The notes: a model not told the origin generated them from the letters alone. Positions 24,725 to 35,320 are shown, counted from the stretch's first letter. The stretch: DNA of 64,000 bases from Parastagonospora avenae f. sp. tritici 18332-5 (GCA_022559985.1 JAFJTR010000033.1:65247-129246), one strand, 5' to 3'. Numbers and translations are program-made.

Positions 24725-26419
24725 CTTTATCGCCGGCCATTCTTTTTCGGTACATGCAATGCTTTTTCCTTTCTCTTATTTGGCATAGCAAACGGCGTCG
24801 GTGTATTATTGGGGATTTCGTTGTCTCCTACAACTCTGGCGACATGTGCCTTCTCATGCCATGTCTTCACTGCCAGGCCCTGTCCGACGCAGTAGATGCA
24901 TGAGGCAAATTTTTATGATACCAGACTTTCTTAGAAGATCGTCATCTCCTAGGAATCCAACCATTTTACATTACACTATGTTCTTTCCTCTATGAGTTTA
25001 CTTCGCCCCATGACTGGCTCTTGCTGACCATATAGAGGGTCCGTCAGAACGATGTTTAGTGCTCATGCTCAACGCTCTTTACGGCGCAGCTAGCCTGAGA
25101 CATCATGACTTTCCTCCACAGCAGCACGTCACTAATACGGCGTGTTGAGCGATTTCATCACTGCACCGGCAGAAAGCGCCGCCCACAATCACTGCCTTTC
25201 TTCACCGGACAAACATGCCGGCACCGATGTCCACACTCACGCCTTGATCGCAATCATCAAATCCATCCTCGCTTCGCCGAAGCAACCCACAATCCCACTC
25301 ATTCGACTAACCAGCCTTGCCGCGTTCGCCCGACGACCGTAATTAAGTCGGCCCGACTCACGTTCAATCGACGATTGCAATCGCGCACGCCCCCTCGCTC
25401 GAACCACAGTTTCCAACCGCTCCAGGGTCGTCTCACCCCGGACCCTGACGATCCCCATGAAACGAGCGCGTGCCCTCTCATTTCACCAAAGTAAACTTCC
25501 CAGAAGATCTGGAGATTTGGGGGTACGCGGGAGAAAAGGGGTCATGGGTGGCCTGTTGGCGGGAGATGGGTGTGGCGTGTTACAAGGCGGGAGGTTGGGT
25601 TGGGAGATTGGATGGGGCTGCGAGATTATGATGCTGCGAGGCTGCGAGGCTGCGAGGTTGCATTGGTTAGGCTGGGTATAATTTTTTTTGGATGCCTGAG
25701 AGGTGATTGAGGGCTGTGCGGTGGCTGGTCATTTGAGGCGTACCGTGCACGTAATTTTCATTCATGGGCGTGTGAGATCAGAGCGATGACATTCGGTGTT
25801 GGTGTTGACACTCTGGGTGGTTTTACGAGGTTGTGGTAGAATATGGCGGACATCGGCTCTTTGAGACGTGACAGATTAATGTTCAGTTAGAAGACGTGCC
25901 AACTCCAGATATGACTTAGAAGACTTAAGTCAACAAAGGCATTTTACATAGAGTAAGAGCAATAGAGATGACGCGTCGGCATTTTGTATGGTGTTGTTTC
26001 GTACCGCATGTCCTCTAGATATGTACGGGCATTTGGCGTCAAGGCTGGGCTTCAGGGGCTTCAATTGAGGTATCCTAGGAGGAGTGATCGTCATTCTCTC
26101 GATTGTAATAGTTAGGCAAAAACAGGCCTAAATCTCTCGTCTTTCCATAGATTCTCCATAGTAAATGAGTTCAAAAGCATTTCGTTCGTATTGAGATTGT
26201 GTCCGGAGTTGATGTATGTCCGGGTCCAGCATCACCTCAACATTAACCCGCCATAATCCAGATAACGTATACTTTACGCGTGCCTTGATCTAGTTAATGC
26301 ACACAGCACTCTTAGCTTTGGGTGTTACAGAAAATTGCGACTTTTGGTCGAGCCAGTGCCGATGATTGAGAAGCCAGAAGCCGTGCAACCTAACACTTCC
26401 CCAGCACAAAAGAGTGAGT
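24725..26419. other. 1.7-kb intergenic region
   Basis: Contains the HAD 3' flank and a GC-rich part with a short tandem run of GCTGCGAG units at about 25638-25665, followed by an AT-richer part. Open frames are short and overlapping, and no gene is supported. Confidence 0.5.
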
Positions 26420-26424
26420 AAAAA
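26420..26424 (-). terminator. Pol III terminator of the tRNA-Asp
   Basis: A run of five T on the minus strand starts 16 nt after the last tRNA base, the usual kind of RNA polymerase III stop signal. Confidence 0.6.
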
Positions 26425-26439
26425 TATGAACCCGAATAG

Positions 26440-26528
26440 CTCTCAGACTGAAAATTGAACCCAGGCCTCCTGCAGTGTGCGTTTATCAACCAAGACAAGC
26501 AGGAATACTACCACTATACTATCCGAGA
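26440..26528 (-). tRNA. tRNA-Asp(GTC) with an anticodon-loop intron
   Basis: Read on the minus strand, the cloverleaf is complete. The acceptor stem is TCTCGGA with TCTGAGA plus discriminator G, the D arm contains AGTGGTA, and the anticodon stem CCTGC/GCAGG encloses anticodon GTC after TT. An intron of about 17 nt follows the anticodon. The T arm is CTGGG-TTCAATT-TTCAG. Several stem positions are G-U pairs (two in the T stem, one in the acceptor), and the D loop is one base shorter than usual. The pairs are kept, so it may be functional, but drift is visible. Confidence 0.82.
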
Positions 26529-26883
26529 TGGAGGGTCACGTTTGAATGAGAGAAAGTAGAAATGAGCGGTATATATAATACAGATCATGGGATAGACAAC
26601 TAGTCCAAATTTGGCTTCTATCGCATGTGCAAATGCGCATAACGATGAACCTTTTCACTCCGCAGGGCACTCGTCACTTCTCTAAGCTTCGCTAAGACAC
26701 CGGGAAGTGAGACAATGGCACACTGAATCTGGAAGTTTCGAGACGCAGCAGCTGTTTGATGAATTGTCTTATAGGTGCGTTTGCTGTGTGCTGAGCCTTT
26801 GTTGTGAATGCGATATATCACGATCATGCTGCACTAGGAAAAAGATTCTCTGCAACGAACCTTCCAAGCAGCACACCATCGAC
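26529..26883. other. Intergenic between tRNA-Asp and the first paralogue gene
   Basis: No gene is seen in these 355 bp. They hold the 5' flank of the tRNA and the promoter of the following plus-strand gene. Confidence 0.5.
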
Positions 26884-27667
26884 ATGTCTACAGGTCTTTT
26901 CCTACACAACATTCTGGTCACGGACGCTGATTTGCGCACTCTGAGATATCTCAAAGGTAAGTGGCAGTTTTTTACATTTCGTTGGGCTTGTCTAACGATT
27001 ATGATTGACAGAATTACTCCCGGTCGTTTATCCAGATGAGGATGTGCGAGTTATGATCGGTCGCATCCGGGTACCACGAGCGGACAACCCTGACGCAAAT
27101 TTTGTCGCGGCTCTTGTGGAAGACGGAGGAAAAAAGACGGAATGGATCATTCATGGAGATCGTGCATCAGGGATTACACGCGGAGAAGCTCTTCAGCGGC
27201 TTATCGTTCGGCTCGAGGACATCATAGATCAGAGTTGGGGCTACTTTCGCAAGGTTGGAGAAGATGATAACAGCGAGAGCGACGACAGTGATGATGACCA
27301 CGGCCATCGAGGACTGGATAGTGGAGCTAATGATCGAGTCAAGAAGAGAGGACACAACGGTGACGCAGACGACCGTGCCAGATCAAAGAAGAAAGCAAAG
27401 GTGAAGGATCAGACCGAAGACAGAGATGGCAGTATCGCAGTCGACGAAGTTGGCGAAGCTAGTGGGAATGAGACGAAACATGCTATACAAAAGGCGAAGA
27501 GAAGGAGGGTAATTCCTTTCATGTCCATTGCTGGGGGTTTGTGTACTGCGACACTTTAGTCTGTCGCAAACGGTGGTGGAGCGAATAGCAGAGCTACACC
27601 GAGGATGTATAAACCGGAATGTTTACATATGAAGGGACAGGGCTGCGGCGATATTACTAAGCCGTAG
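26884..27667 (+). CDS. Unnamed small protein family, copy A (2-3 exons, 206 or 225 aa)
   Basis: Exon 1 is 26884-26956 and exon 2 begins at 27012, joining TLRYLK to ELLPVVYPDED. Two 3' ends are possible. Reading on gives a stop at 27557-27559 (206 aa). Removing an intron at 27509-27559 (GTAATT...TTTAG) adds exon 3 to 27667 (225 aa, ending CGDITKP). The core has VMIGRIRVP, NFVAALVEDGGKK, SGITRGEALQRL and an acidic then basic tail with a likely nuclear signal (SKKKAKVKD, KAKRRR). The same core pattern appears in the gene at 28353-28815, so the two are diverged paralogues. No known domain was recognised. Confidence 0.6.
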
Positions 27668-28352
27668 GCGGTGAAGGCGATGAAGTACAAGGCCGAGCCA
27701 CCTTTTCACCTTGAAGAAAAGTTCGCATTTACAAGTGTCGCATTTTTCCAATTTACCTTGGTGTAGAGAAGCTAGTGCTCTGCACCAGCCTTTTACAATA
27801 ACTTTCATTGCCATTTACCATAAAGTTTCATGATTACTTAAATTCAGCAAGCCGTTGCAACAGTCTCGCATACTATATCATGTTCGGACCAATATGCATC
27901 TCAAGAACTACCTCTACTGGTGATGACTGGGTACTTTGGAACATTCGTACTATCTACTGGACGTGACGGTCTCCTGGAGGAAATGATGGAGCACAAGCAG
28001 AGCGCGGGCATGACTAAAAGTCATTTCTGCTGTAGGTTGAATGTGCATATGACATAATCGCTGCCAGGCTTGTAACATCTGCCTGTATATCATTGGCCGG
28101 GGCGTCTCTTTCCAGCCGCTGACAAAAAAAAAGGTCAACAGCTGAGTACAACAGTCGTACATTGCAGTTTGCTAGCACTAGCCTACGAAGCAAATCGCCT
28201 CACTTTCCGTCAGCAAACACGTACCTTATGATCACGTCGACGTGGAGTCCGGTCCGCCCCGAGAGCCCGTTTCTGCATATAGTTCGCGTTTCGCATGATC
28301 ATATCTTCCCGGTAACAAGCAGACATCCAGTATACATGTACTCGAGCTCTCG
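27668..28352. other. Spacer between the two paralogous genes
   Basis: AT-rich 685-bp spacer with no coding-like frame. A run of nine A occurs at about 28123-28131. Confidence 0.5.
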
Positions 28353-28815
28353 ATGGACAATTCAGCCACTACCATGACCGATCGCGCCCGAACAGGCAGA
28401 GGGCCGCTTCCCAACCTCCGCGGAGAGGACGAAAATGAGATCCAGCTGTTGAGCCAGCTCATCGAGAGTATGTGTCTCGTTCATCACTTCAGTCTGTGTA
28501 TGTGGCTGACATGTGGAAGGTGGAGCTTGGATGCTTTCCCCATCGAGAGCGCCTACGTGCGTCATCGGTCGTATACCACCCGAGGAAGTTACGGATGGTG
28601 GACCGAAGTATTGCGTATCGCTTTACAGCATGGGAAAGGGTGGCGTCAAGGGCCTCGATTCTGGTCCGAAACATGGACTCACGAGGAAGGAAGCGCTCAG
28701 CAAGCTGTTGTTCCAAGTTGAGACGGAGTTGGGAAGGATGATGATCACTGATAAGAGGGAGAAGAGAGAAAGAGACGACGTCCGGGACAGGGAGGCGCGC
28801 CGGACTGGTGGATGA
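28353..28815 (+). CDS. Unnamed small protein family, copy B (2 exons, 136 aa)
   Basis: Exon 1 is 28353-28467 and exon 2 is 28520-28815; the 52-nt intron (GTATGT...GGAAG) joins LLSQLIES to GAWMLSPS, 411 nt spliced. It shares with copy A an N-terminal helix followed by CVIGRIPPE (A: VMIGRIRVP), a strand YCVSLYSMGKGG (A: FVAALVEDGGKK), HGLTRKEALSKL (A: SGITRGEALQRL) and a helix VETELGRMM. It lacks the long acidic/basic tail of A and ends in a short charged segment KREKRERDD. Function unknown. The pairing with A supports both gene models, since the motifs match only after the introns are removed. Confidence 0.6.
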
Positions 28816-29082
28816 AGTGGCAGCAAATGAACAATGCTAGCTGTGGTTCGAGTGCGCTGCAATGACGCTGCGATGAGACTGCAGTATCATTGCTCTAGCA
28901 TTATCGTTGCGTGTGGCAATAGTTTCTACCTCAAAATCGACGGCTTTTCATAAACTTCATTCCGTTCCTGTTTGATGGATTTATAGTTTGTGAGCGTGAC
29001 ATGTGTTTAACACTAGTTTATGAGTGTTTTTTCGAAACTGGAAACTGTTAAGGTCTTCAAAATTGCAACGCAGTTGTATTCT

Positions 29083-30074
29083 TTACGCTCCATTCGTATA
29101 TGCGCCACCACCAACTTGGTTATCAAACTCGATCATCTCGTCCAAGCCACAAACTTGGAACAGCTCCTTCGGACCATATCTCCTCCCATCCTTTTCCTGG
29201 CTCTCTACCTTTCCAATGGTCTTCAATTGCTGTATTGCCTTCCTTACTGCTGGGTACACAACCTCGAATGCCAGTGCCGGGAATATAGCAATCTTGTATC
29301 CGATCTGCTTCGCCTCCTCTGCACTGAAGTCTGGTGAAACACCGCCTGGAACGTTGTTGAAGAGACACGGTGTAGGTGCAAGTTCTTTACATGCTTTTTC
29401 AGCATCTCCCTTTGATGTTACACCTTCGAGGAAGGCAACGTCTGCACCAGCAGCAATGGCCGCTTTTAACCGCTTGATGGCCTCGTCGTATCCGAAGCCT
29501 TGTAACGCATCTGTTCGCGCGATAATGACGATGTCGCCGCCTGACTGCTCTCGTGCTAAGACTGCAGCACGTATCCGACTGGCGTATTCATTTACTTCAA
29601 CAAGTTGTTTCCCCTTCAAGTGTCCACAGCGCTTGTTGACCACTTGGTCTTCGAGATGAAGACCAGCAACACCAGCGCGGATGTATGATGTTACTGTTCG
29701 CCCAACCATGATCGCTCCACCGTAGCCAGTGTCGGCATCTGCAATCAATGGTGTGCTGGGAGATAGACCAGCGATCATGCCGGCGTTGGTGACCATGTCG
29801 TGGAGAGTCGCGACGCCCATATCTGCTTGGCCTAGACGAGACATTGTTGTTCCGGCACCGGTCTGAAAAGAAGTGTTAGTGGGTTCAGCAGAACAAAAAA
29901 TCGAAGTCGTACCATGTATAAACAGTCGACGCCTTCCCTCAACGCAATTTGTGCCGTGAATCCATCGTACACACCAGGACAAGCAATGAACTTTTCCGGA
30001 TCCGCCAGCATGCTTCGTAACTTCTCAACCGCAGTCATTCTCTTGCTTCCATTGCTTGCAGAAAGGGAACCCAT
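29083..30074 (-). CDS. Isocitrate lyase/PEP mutase superfamily lyase, 2,3-dimethylmalate lyase-like (2 exons, 313 aa)
   Basis: Exon 1 is 30074-29913 and exon 2 is 29862-29083; the 50-nt intron (GTACGA...TTCAG) is phase 0 after DCLYM. The protein is a single (beta/alpha)8 barrel with the signatures GVYDGFTA near the start, metal ligands DADTGYGG (residues 96-103), LHLEDQ (123-126), the catalytic loop KRCGH (131-135, acid/base Cys133), IIARTDA (167-173) and NNVPGG (223-228). This is the group of oxaloacetate acetylhydrolase, 2,3-dimethylmalate lyase and carboxyPEP mutase, shorter than true isocitrate lyase. Proline 226 lies close to where I recall a serine marking oxaloacetate hydrolases, which leans towards the dimethylmalate lyase side, but an alignment is needed. 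The start was chosen as the first ATG (MGSLSASNG). Confidence 0.85.
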
Positions 30075-31614
30075 AACGTCTGGATCAATGTCCAACACTT
30101 CCAAAAATTCTCGTTGGTAAAACGTAGAAGTATTCGTTTATCTGGGACCTAGTGCTCGCTCCAAGCCACCTGGTAACCAGGGTCTATCAACTTCAACGAT
30201 CGACCAGATTCTGTGACGCACTCAATGCAGGAACGCAAAGTCAGATGATGCAGGGACTACCAACGGAGGCTGAACCGACTGGAAAACGAGAACGGGAACC
30301 ATCTATCCAGCCGAAACTCAAGCGCCTCTTTATAGATCCAACATACACTGCCACATAACGCTCCACAAAAGTTCACCTAGGTCAGAAAGACAGGGCTGTC
30401 TCTCCTCGGGCGAGTCGGATCCCACCCCTTCTCCACTGCAGATAGAATATGTATGTTCATCCTACGATTTTGGTGGAAGTGGCCAAACAGACTGCGGAAC
30501 AATGAGCCGAGACAATCCTTCTATCAGTCTGAACCACATCATAGGCTTAGATGCTAGACCACACCCCGCAGCGCCTACTGACGTAGCGAAAGTGCGGCCG
30601 ATTTTCGCCGCACATTCTGCCGATGTAAGTACTTCAGTGCTGCTGATTTGCCTAAACCGTGATCATACGAGTGAGGAGTGCTTGTGAGGTGCAGAGCGAT
30701 AACGTTCTTGGCCGGTACAGGTCCGATATGCTGCCTGAAGTGTCGGAGTTATGTATGCGTGATTATACATAGTCGAGTACATACTTGGGTGCTGAGCTGG
30801 GAAGGCTGCCTGGGACGGCTTGGTAAGTGAGGGGTAACGGAGGGGAGTTTTGTGATTCCGGGGTAGGGTATAGTAGAAGCCATCATGCTGGAAGCACGCA
30901 AGTGGAATTACTACTACCACTCCTTCTTGTTCACAGGATGGAGAACTGATCTCAAGTGGGAAATAAATTTCGATGAATCAACCTCGCTTTCTTCTATCAT
31001 ATGCATGTCTTGATGCCTTGCTTTCGTATGCAAGTGAAGTCAATTGATACTGCTAGAGCTATTCACCGAATCTCGTCTCAGTTTGGTCTTCATCTTTTAG
31101 ACTGATGCAGCAGTCTTGCTGCATTATCTGTGGCTGAAAAATTGCGTAACTTGAGAGACGGGGTCCTTTGGCCGATTTGAACCTCACTGCTGCGGATGGA
31201 TTGCCCGATTGGAACAGAGTCGGCCAAAATGGATGAGATCCTGACATTGCTAAAGACGTCACGCAGGGCGGATCTTCAGGCCGACATTGACTGTAATACG
31301 CCGATGTTGCTTTCCACCTCGTTATAAGACCACTTCGCTGACAGTTGCCATAGTTGAATTGGGACAACAATCCTTCATTGCCCTATCTTCCCTGCAACAA
31401 TTGATCTCAACACTGCTGAACCCCGGATATCCGAGAGGATCACAAGTACTCATAGACGTGACAACACTTTGCAGAGAGTTAAGAGACAATGGAGGCCTCG
31501 ACTTGCATCCCAACGCAGCGCTTTCAGATGCTCGAAGACGGAAATTTCACTTCCTAATCTCAGCCTGGCTCGAGGAAAACTCTGCCGATCGATCCAAAAC
31601 ACCTCGGCCGCCAC
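30075..31614. other. Region upstream of the lyase; remnants possible
   Basis: The lyase promoter is at its left end. A plus-strand frame of about 110 codons (31340-31600, containing LLNPGYPRGSQVLIDVTTLC) runs in frame into the LeuC-like remnant at 31615, but I could not match it to that family. The rest holds no supported gene. Confidence 0.4.
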
Positions 31615-32530
31615 TCAAGGCGGATGACGACGAGGTTTGGTTATCTTCCCAGAATTGGAACTTCGAAAACAGAACAAGCCGAGGATCAATTGGCAATGTT
31701 GCGTCCGCTGCCACTGTCGCTCATCGTCATTTGACATGAAAGCTACGTACCCGACCGAACTTTTCAAGAGATCCAACACGAATCGCTGGACCTGTGTGCT
31801 CCGGGAGACATCGACGGCTAAGATGAGAGACGCGATAGCGTATACTGAACCAGTTGGATATGATTGATGCTGAAGTAGTAAGCTGCTCTATCTTATTTTC
31901 GTCGATTGCTAATGATCGCCCAGCTCGCGCCAGCAGAATATCTGATACACGCACAATCCAAAATAGCCATAGGCCAACACTGCCTGGAGTACACCGACCC
32001 AGGTTCTCCGCGAATGAGCCAAGCAAGGCTTCAATATTTTCGTAGCTGGCAAGGGAGTCGGCTGCGGGTTTTCTCGAATGGAAGCAGCCATGGCTCTTCT
32101 TGGTATGACCCGTTCGTCGTGATTGGAAGGATCATCTAACTCTTCCCATGGGAAGCGGCGTGCAGTGCGTGATAGCGCAATCTTTCGCCTTCATAAGTTG
32201 TAGTTCACCTTCGCTCGGTCTCGTGACCATCGCCATCACCATCACCGATCAAGCTTTCTATAAGCTCGTAAGCTTGCAGATGATGACGTCGAGATCTCTA
32301 TCGATTTGGAAGCCAATAAAATCGAGGTCGCAGGGTAGAAATTCGGATCCGCATTCAGTGCCATGGAAAGGAAGCTGATGGAGCTTGGCGGAATTATGCA
32401 GGCATTCCACAAACATAGGAAGAAGCTATTCCAGACCATGATTCGAACCGATGGCGCAAAAGTGTTCAAGAAGATCGGCAGAAAAGATGCGATGCTTGGC
32501 GATGACAGCCAGTCTCAAGTAGCCTGGTAA
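31615..32530 (+). pseudogene. Aconitase-superfamily (LeuC C-terminus plus LeuD) pseudogene
   Basis: Pieces of one protein appear in order on the plus strand but in different frames. First is a LeuC-type C-terminus (DEVWLSSQNWNFENR, GSIGNVASAATVA), then after a 2-nt frame change near 31720 SSFDMKATYPTEL. A LeuD-type swivel domain follows: QLAPAEYL, KIAIGQHCLEYTDPG (31915-32005), then shifted FNIFVAGKGVGCGFSRMEAAMALL to 32102 with a TGA at 32015. A probable old intron starts with GTATGA at 32103. Next come SGVQCVIAQSFAFI and LGLVTIAITITDQAFYKL, then a shift near 32270, ADDDVEISIDLEANKIEVAG, TAG at 32336, and KFGSAFSAMERKLMELGG to a stop at 32530. At least three frame breaks and two stops make it non-functional. 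The family is known for isopropylmalate, citramalate and dimethylmaleate (de)hydratases; the original substrate is not readable. Confidence 0.75.
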
Positions 32531-32674
32531 GATCCAGGCATTAAGTCGGAAAAGGGTGCTCAGATCGACAGATGTCTCAGGTGTCGCCATAGTTTCTTTT
32601 TGTTCTCAAGGCAGTGAGCGCTGAGAATCGCGAGACTTCAAGCACAAAGTCGTGCACGAAGTCATGGAACCTGC

Positions 32675-35037
32675 TCAGCCAAATGTGTATCCCATATTAC
32701 CAACATTGTTGGACACCATAGGACCTCCTCCAATAGGGCCAGCTGGCATAGTTGGAAATTCTGTGTTGGAAAAGTCGAAGCCGGCAGCCCAATCATAATC
32801 CGGGAACTGATCCATCATCGGTGGGACACTGTAATCCGAATTATCCCAAGTGTCGAAGCTCATGACTGCAGAGTCCGATGGCATTTGGACGAGGCTAGGA
32901 TCGAATTTATTCATCGGGATCTGCGTGCTCATGGGCATAGCTGGCAATTGTTGCGGCTGCATATGTGTTTGTGCTGACTGGGTCAGCATGGGCTCGTCCG
33001 GAACGTATGCGTTTTGTGGAGGAGGCGTACTTGGCCGCGTAGGGTCGTTGGAAGGAGCAGCCGTCTCATCGCCATTGTACGGATTTGGCATATTGCCGAA
33101 CTCTTCTCTCCAGTACCAGAACATATCGTAACTGACACTCATACCCAGTCTTGTTCTCAGTCTCAGCCCGAGTGACTCGGTCTGCCCGTTCTTCTTCACA
33201 AAGACCTTGTTGCTACCCCACAAGTCCTTCATAATAAGAGCGGTTCGCACGTATATGTCGCCCTGTTGCAGTGATACACTGTTCAGAAAGTGTATCGCTT
33301 GGAAATATGCCTTCTCGCCAGCAGCGAGGTCCAGATGTGGGGCAAGGGAACTCCGAACAAGCTTCAGTAAGACGAAACCGGCGAGAGTGATCGACCTATC
33401 CATGGCAAAGGAGAAGTAACTCTGTTGAATCAGGTTTGTCGCTGCGTGAATCACGTTGATGCAGAGAGAGTAGAAGCGACTAAGGCTCTCCATGTCTGGT
33501 CCTGGATTGGTTGGATGTGCGAAGAAATGGAACGCTAGGATATGTATCCGTGCGCAGTTGAGTTGCAATGTGTCTAATTAATTAGCGTTGTCTTCAGTAT
33601 TAGGCTTCCACCACTCACCAATTTCGCTGGGCGACGATTGTGATAAGCTAAGCATTTGTTGATCGAAAATGCCTATCAAAGATCGTAGAACACGAACATC
33701 GCAATTAATAGATTGGATGTTCATCTTGCTCAGAGCTACTACAGCCCTGAGCGTGATGATGTATGTCTTGTGCAAAAACTGCAGGTCAGCTGGGAGATAT
33801 GGCACCATATTATCGCGATCCCTTTCATCGCAGTCCAGTAGAGACTCGGCTGTGGGTGGTAGACCATCGGCAATGTTGGTCCGGATAGATTGTATCACAC
33901 AACAAAGCCAAAGTCTTGCGCGGATGACCTTTTGGTCCTGGTCTTTTTTCAGTGGCGTTCTCGAAAAGTCTTGGCCCACGCCAGCGATGTGGAGGCCAAT
34001 CTGGGTAGAAAGGTGAACAGCAGCACCGCACATCAGATGCGCCATATCCTTGTACATGGAATTGGTCGGTATCCGCCATATACAGAGGATGAGAAGACCT
34101 TCGATGATTGGGATTTGGGCTGAACGTCGTGCCATGGATGCGAAAGCCAACGGAACAATATGCTGGCTCGTTTTCTCCAGAACCGTCCGGTCTTCAGCAT
34201 ACCGCCTTGATCCGGTCACGATGATGCTCCAGAATAGGAATGGGGAAAGCTCGTAGTAATCATTGGGGCCTAGCGATGTGTCCAGCACTGGAAACAGCGG
34301 ATGATATTGAGTAAAGAATCTGAAGGGATGTCAGCAATCGCCACACAAACATACTCGTATATACCCACAATCTGAAGCATTCGTCAATTTTCGCGCCATC
34401 GAGAAAATAGCCATCAATCACGCGCGGGAGCGTCGTGTGATTGTCGGATCCTTTCCTCGTTGGTGGTCTGGATTCGAAAGCTGGCGAAACTGATCCATCT
34501 GTTCGTGCGGATGGATTAGAGTAGGTCCCTGAGCCGTAATCATGTGGACTGTATCCTTGCATGTCGATGTTTGGTGAAGCTGTCGACCCGGGATTGTTAA
34601 GGTCACTACCAGGTCCAGTGCCAGATCTCATATTCCATCGCAATTCCTCGAGCTCTCGCCGCATCTCTGCTTTGGTTTGGCGCAAGTTCCTGGTGCTGGT
34701 TGGAAGGATTCTACATTCGAGGCCCATTTTTTTGCATCTTCCACAGGGGTCGTGAGGAGTTTTGAACTGCTTAAGTTAGTATCTTGATCTATGTATGATA
34801 CTGAGTAGTTCAAACTAGTTCTAGGAGCTCCAAAATACTTCAAGATATCCGGAAAATCGTAGAAAACGCCCAGAAACTAGGAATACGACCAAAAAGCCCC
34901 GAGAGATCGAGAAAGACATCAAGAATCTTGGAAGATACGGAAAACTTCAGTAAAACATCGAAACGCACCTGTTCCACATCGCAACGTATTTTTTGCTGCC
35001 TGCATTCAACGCAGGCTTTACGGCGTGGGGTTGTCAT
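32675..35037 (-). CDS. Zn2Cys6 fungal transcription factor (4 exons, 688 aa)
   Basis: Exons are 35037-34969, 34766-34369, 34319-33619 and 33573-32675; introns are 202, 49 and 45 nt and the spliced length is 2067 nt. The binuclear zinc cluster uses C9, C12, C19, C31, C34 and C41 (CVECRQQKIRC..., PCGRCKKMGLEC) and is split by intron 1. A Ser/Pro-rich linker leads to the fungal_trans regulatory region, which begins CFRLFFTQYHPLFPVLD across intron 2 and includes LFWSIIVTGSRRY, GLLILCIWRIP and HLSTQIGLHIAG. The C-terminal 150 residues are Pro/Gln/Asp-rich and probably activating. It is convergent with the adjacent pseudogene and 2.6 kb from the lyase, so it may once have regulated them; that is inference. 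Confidence 0.9.
34767..34968 (-). other. Long intron 1 of the Zn2Cys6 gene with phased A-tracts
   Basis: At 202 nt it is about four times the usual intron here. Between 34840 and 34965 the plus strand carries about twelve short A-runs spaced 8-11 bases apart, close to one helical turn. Splice sites GTGCGT and AAGCAG are clear and restore the zinc cluster. Confidence 0.6.
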
Positions 35038-35097
35038 AGTTGGCGCGGATGGTGTTGAAGGTGTAAGGCCAGCTACGGTGACGGGAGACGGAACCAC

Positions 35098-35320
35098 AAA
35101 GTGAAGATGAGTAGCAGTATCCGGACCCAATGGCTTGAGTAGTAGTGGCGCTACAACGTTTCCTCCTGCTCGACGATAGAGAGCCTGCTACGGAAGTGGA
35201 AGACGATATGCCAAAAAAGGGTCGATAGCGATATCCCCACCTAGTGGCTTGAGTGGTGGCGCTACAGCGATTCCTCCAGTTTGACGGCAGAGGGCGACAG
35301 AGGTGTAAAGACAAAGACGT
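35098..35320. repeat. Two diverged tandem copies of a ~112-bp unit upstream of the Zn2Cys6 gene
   Basis: The plus strand near 35129-35175 (TGGCTTGAGTAGTAGTGGCG, then TTTCCTCCTGCTCGACG) is repeated near 35241-35285 (TGGCTTGAGTGGTGGCGC, then ATTCCTCCAGTTTGACG). The flanking parts (GTAGCAGTATCC against GATAGCGATATCC) also align in the same order. The offset is about 112 bp, so this is a diverged head-to-tail duplication in the promoter of the regulator. Confidence 0.55.

Noticed and set aside
32440..32465. GGTTCGAATC-like tRNA T-arm on the minus strand
   Set aside because: The flanking bases do not form a T stem, and the stretch is explained as part of the LeuD pseudogene.
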